Of a DNA stretch of 64,000 bases, positions 62,071 to 64,000 are shown piece after piece (position 1 is the first letter of the stretch; each line of letters opens with the position of its first letter). The notes under the pieces were generated by a model. That model did not search any database. It had not been told where the DNA came from and was given only the letters and a program-made list of their open reading frames with translations. A program made the translations under genes and the position numbers. Source of the DNA: Lachnospiraceae bacterium YSD2013 (GTDB lineage Bacteria > Bacillota > Clostridia > Lachnospirales > Lachnospiraceae); contig FMTX01000011.1 of the NCBI GenBank assembly GCA_900100895.1, forward strand, positions 62,001 through 126,000, read 5' to 3'.

Positions 62071-63176
62071 TTAAGTATAATCTTCAGTTCTTCGCAGAAT
62101 CACCCGGCGGAGAGAAGACAGAACCCGCAACCGAGAAAAAGAAAAGTGACGCGAGAAAAGAAGGTCAGGTCGCCAAATCCAAGGAGATTGAGAACGCCTT
62201 CAGCCTTATGGCGCTGTTCCTGCTACTTAAGTTTTGGTCGACGACGCTTGGCAGCAATCTCGTGAATTTCTTTCACATATGCTATGACGACATGTCCGAG
62301 TACATCAAGAATTACGACGGATATGTTAATACCAACGATATTATCAAGCTGGTGCTTCAGTGCATCTTGCAGATTATTATTTTGCTTGCGCCGGTACTTA
62401 TAGTCGCATTTATCGTATCGTTCGTATGCGACGTGGCTCAGGTGGGATGGAAACCTACCGCCAAGCCCTTGCAGCCCAAAGGCTCCAAGATTAATCCCAT
62501 AAGCGGATTTAAGAAGATTTTTTCCAAAAACGCTGTTGTAGAGCTCATCAAGGCCATACTCAAGATAGTTATTATACTTATTGTTGCATGGTCTTTCCTT
62601 AAAAAGAACGTAAACGGACTCTTTCTTTTGTATGATGTGTCCCTTTACGAGGGAATCGGCGATACCTTAAAGCTTGTGGTGGACTTAGGCATAAGAATTG
62701 CCGCAGCTTACCTGATTATCGCGCTTGCCGATTTCGCATATCAGCGTTGGAAATACAATGACGACTTAAAGATGACCAAACAAGAGGTCAAAGACGAATA
62801 CAAACAGCAGGAAGGCGATCCTCAGATTAAGGGTCAGATCAGGCAGAGGATGCGTGAAGCCTCAAGGCGCCGCATGATGCAGAACCTTCCCAAGGCTGAC
62901 GTAGTTATTACGAACCCTACCCATTACGCAGTTGCAATTATGTACGATGCAGATCAGTACAGCGCACCGGTAGTTGTGGCCAAGGGTGAGAACTTTCTTG
63001 CACAGCGTATCAAAGAGCAGGCAAGAGAGTACGACATTGAGATTGTGGAGAATAAGCCTCTGGCACGTATGCTCTACGCCAATGTCGAAGTCGGGGAAAT
63101 GATACCCCCGGAGTTATACCAGGCGGTTGCAGAGGTTCTTGCCTTTGTATACAAGCTCAAGGGAAAGATATCATAA
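62067..63176 (+). CDS. flhB: Flagellar export switch protein FlhB
   Basis: A 369-residue protein. Four membrane segments (about 40-215) and a cytoplasmic domain with the autocleavage site N283-PTH (VVITNPTHYAVAIMYD). Cleavage between Asn and Pro lets FliK switch export from hook to filament. The start overlaps fliR. Confidence 0.96.
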   Translation: MIKYNLQFFAESPGGEKTEPATEKKKSDARKEGQVAKSKEIENAFSLMALFLLLKFWSTTLGSNLVNFFHICYDDMSEYIKNYDGYVNTNDIIKLVLQCILQIIILLAPVLIVAFIVSFVCDVAQVGWKPTAKPLQPKGSKINPISGFKKIFSKNAVVELIKAILKIVIILIVAWSFLKKNVNGLFLLYDVSLYEGIGDTLKLVVDLGIRIAAAYLIIALADFAYQRWKYNDDLKMTKQEVKDEYKQQEGDPQIKGQIRQRMREASRRRMMQNLPKADVVITNPTHYAVAIMYDADQYSAPVVVAKGENFLAQRIKEQAREYDIEIVENKPLARMLYANVEVGEMIPPELYQAVAEVLAFVYKLKGKIS

Positions 63177-63197
63177 TAAATCGAAAGGAGCATGAGA

Positions 63198-64000
63198 ATG
63201 AAAAAAGCCGATCTTGGTGTTGCAATATATATTCTTGCGGCATTCGTAATGCTTATCGTGCCCATTCCCTCATGGCTTCTTGATATATGTCTTGCAATTA
63301 ATATTTCCCTTGCATTCTTAATAATGTTTGTGTGTATGTTTTCCAAGGAAGTACTGGATTTGTCATACTTCCCGACCATACTTTTGTTTACGACCATTTT
63401 CAGAATTTCACTTAACGTATCGTCGACCAAGCTCATTCTTTCGACAGGTCAGCCCGGTAACGTTGTCGAGACCTTCGGTAGTTTCGTAGGCGGCAACAAC
63501 CTCGTGGTCGGCGTTATCGTATTTATCATACTTGTACTTATTCAGTTTATCGTTATCAACAAAGGCTCCGAGCGTGTAGCTGAAGTTACCGCAAGATTCA
63601 CCCTCGATGCCATGCCCGGTAAGCAGATGGCTATCGATGCCGACTTAAATACCGGCGCCATCACCGATACAGAGGCTAAGATTCGAAGAGACAAAATTCA
63701 GCAGGAAGCAAGCTTCTTCGGTTCCATGGACGGTGCTGTTAAGTACGTTAAGGGAGACGCAGTCGCAGGTCTTATTATTACCGCAATCAACATCGTCGGC
63801 GGTATTGTAATGGGTACGCAGAGAGGCGAGGCATTATCTACCGCGCTTTCCACATACACTATCCTTACTATCGGTGACGGTCTTGTGTCGCAGATTCCCT
63901 CGCTGCTTATTTCCCTTTCGACAGGTATTCTCGTTACCAAGGGCTCGGGTGCCGCAGACTTCGGCAATGTGCTTGTAAGCCAGCTTTTCGGTATTCCGAA
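63198..64000 (+). CDS. flhA: Flagellar export gate protein FlhA (partial, C-terminus outside window)
   Basis: The first 267 residues of FlhA are visible, with several N-terminal membrane segments and the FHIPEP-family loop KGSERVAEVTARFTLDAMPG, followed by KQMAIDADL. The start at 63198 is chosen because AAGGAG lies seven bases upstream; an ATG at 63192 is too close to it. The reading frame remains open at the window end. The operon evidently continues. Confidence 0.94.
   Translation, partial: MKKADLGVAIYILAAFVMLIVPIPSWLLDICLAINISLAFLIMFVCMFSKEVLDLSYFPTILLFTTIFRISLNVSSTKLILSTGQPGNVVETFGSFVGGNNLVVGVIVFIILVLIQFIVINKGSERVAEVTARFTLDAMPGKQMAIDADLNTGAITDTEAKIRRDKIQQEASFFGSMDGAVKYVKGDAVAGLIITAINIVGGIVMGTQRGEALSTALSTYTILTIGDGLVSQIPSLLISLSTGILVTKGSGAADFGNVLVSQLFGIP

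Overview
The window looks like a chromosome segment of a motile, Gram-positive anaerobe of the Clostridia, most likely a Lachnospiraceae member (Butyrivibrio/Roseburia-like). The reasons are the gene order topA-codY-flgB followed by a fused flagellar/chemotaxis operon with FliY in place of a short FliN, strong GGAGG ribosome binding sites, sigma-A type promoters, a CIRCE-controlled hsp20, and a very large MBG-repeat surface protein. Genus assignment is inference. No insertion sequence, transposase, prophage gene, integrase, CRISPR array or rRNA was seen.

Layout. (1) 1-3362, minus strand: a carbohydrate ABC importer read as MsmX/UgpC-type ATPase, two permeases and a solute-binding lipoprotein cut by the window edge. 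(2) 3471-9310: a two-module AAA protein, an OGG1-type glycosylase, a SulP anion transporter and a CDF metal exporter. (3) 9474-15371: one gene for a 1965-residue repeat surface protein. (4) 15421-19632: CIRCE-controlled hsp20, a YhcC-like radical SAM gene, then a translationally coupled pair made of a radical SAM enzyme and a membrane protein with a zinc ribbon and a cytoplasmic Cys/His/Ala/Ser tail. This pair is the best candidate here for an undescribed modification system. (5) 19633-20211: tRNA-Arg(ACG) followed by two 91-bp hairpin repeats and three terminators. (6) 20212-25500: DUF362 ferredoxin protein, XRE membrane regulator, two small unknown proteins, a MmcQ-Ogt fusion and a C39 peptidase. 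Between the small genes lies a regular array of three TTGACTA/TAGTCAA palindromes with a 74-bp period. (7) 25596-30914: EAL protein, zinc-ribbon protein, TPM-domain protein with a Gly/His tail, rpsT, a lipid-anchored or membrane-anchored unknown. (8) 31061-41330: lepA, hemW, HD domain protein, comM/yifB, dprA, a diguanylate cyclase, topA. (9) 41549-64000: codY, then flgB, flgC, fliE, fliF, fliG, fliH, fliI, fliJ, a MotE-like gene, fliK, flgD, a TIGR02530-like gene, flgE, flbD, motA, motB, fliL, fliM, fliY, cheY, fliO, fliP, fliQ, fliR, flhB and the first part of flhA.

How it fits together. The flagellar operon is almost gapless and in assembly order: rod, MS ring, switch, export ATPase, hook-length control, hook, stator, switch/chemotaxis, export gate. 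Its promoter lies behind the codY terminator in a region dense with inverted repeats, two of them using the same TAGTCAA/TTGACTA heptamers as the array at 23058-23241. Three cyclic-di-GMP-type proteins (an EAL protein with degenerate GGDEF, an HD protein lacking GYP, an intact GGDEF cyclase) are encoded nearby and may tune motility; that link is inference.
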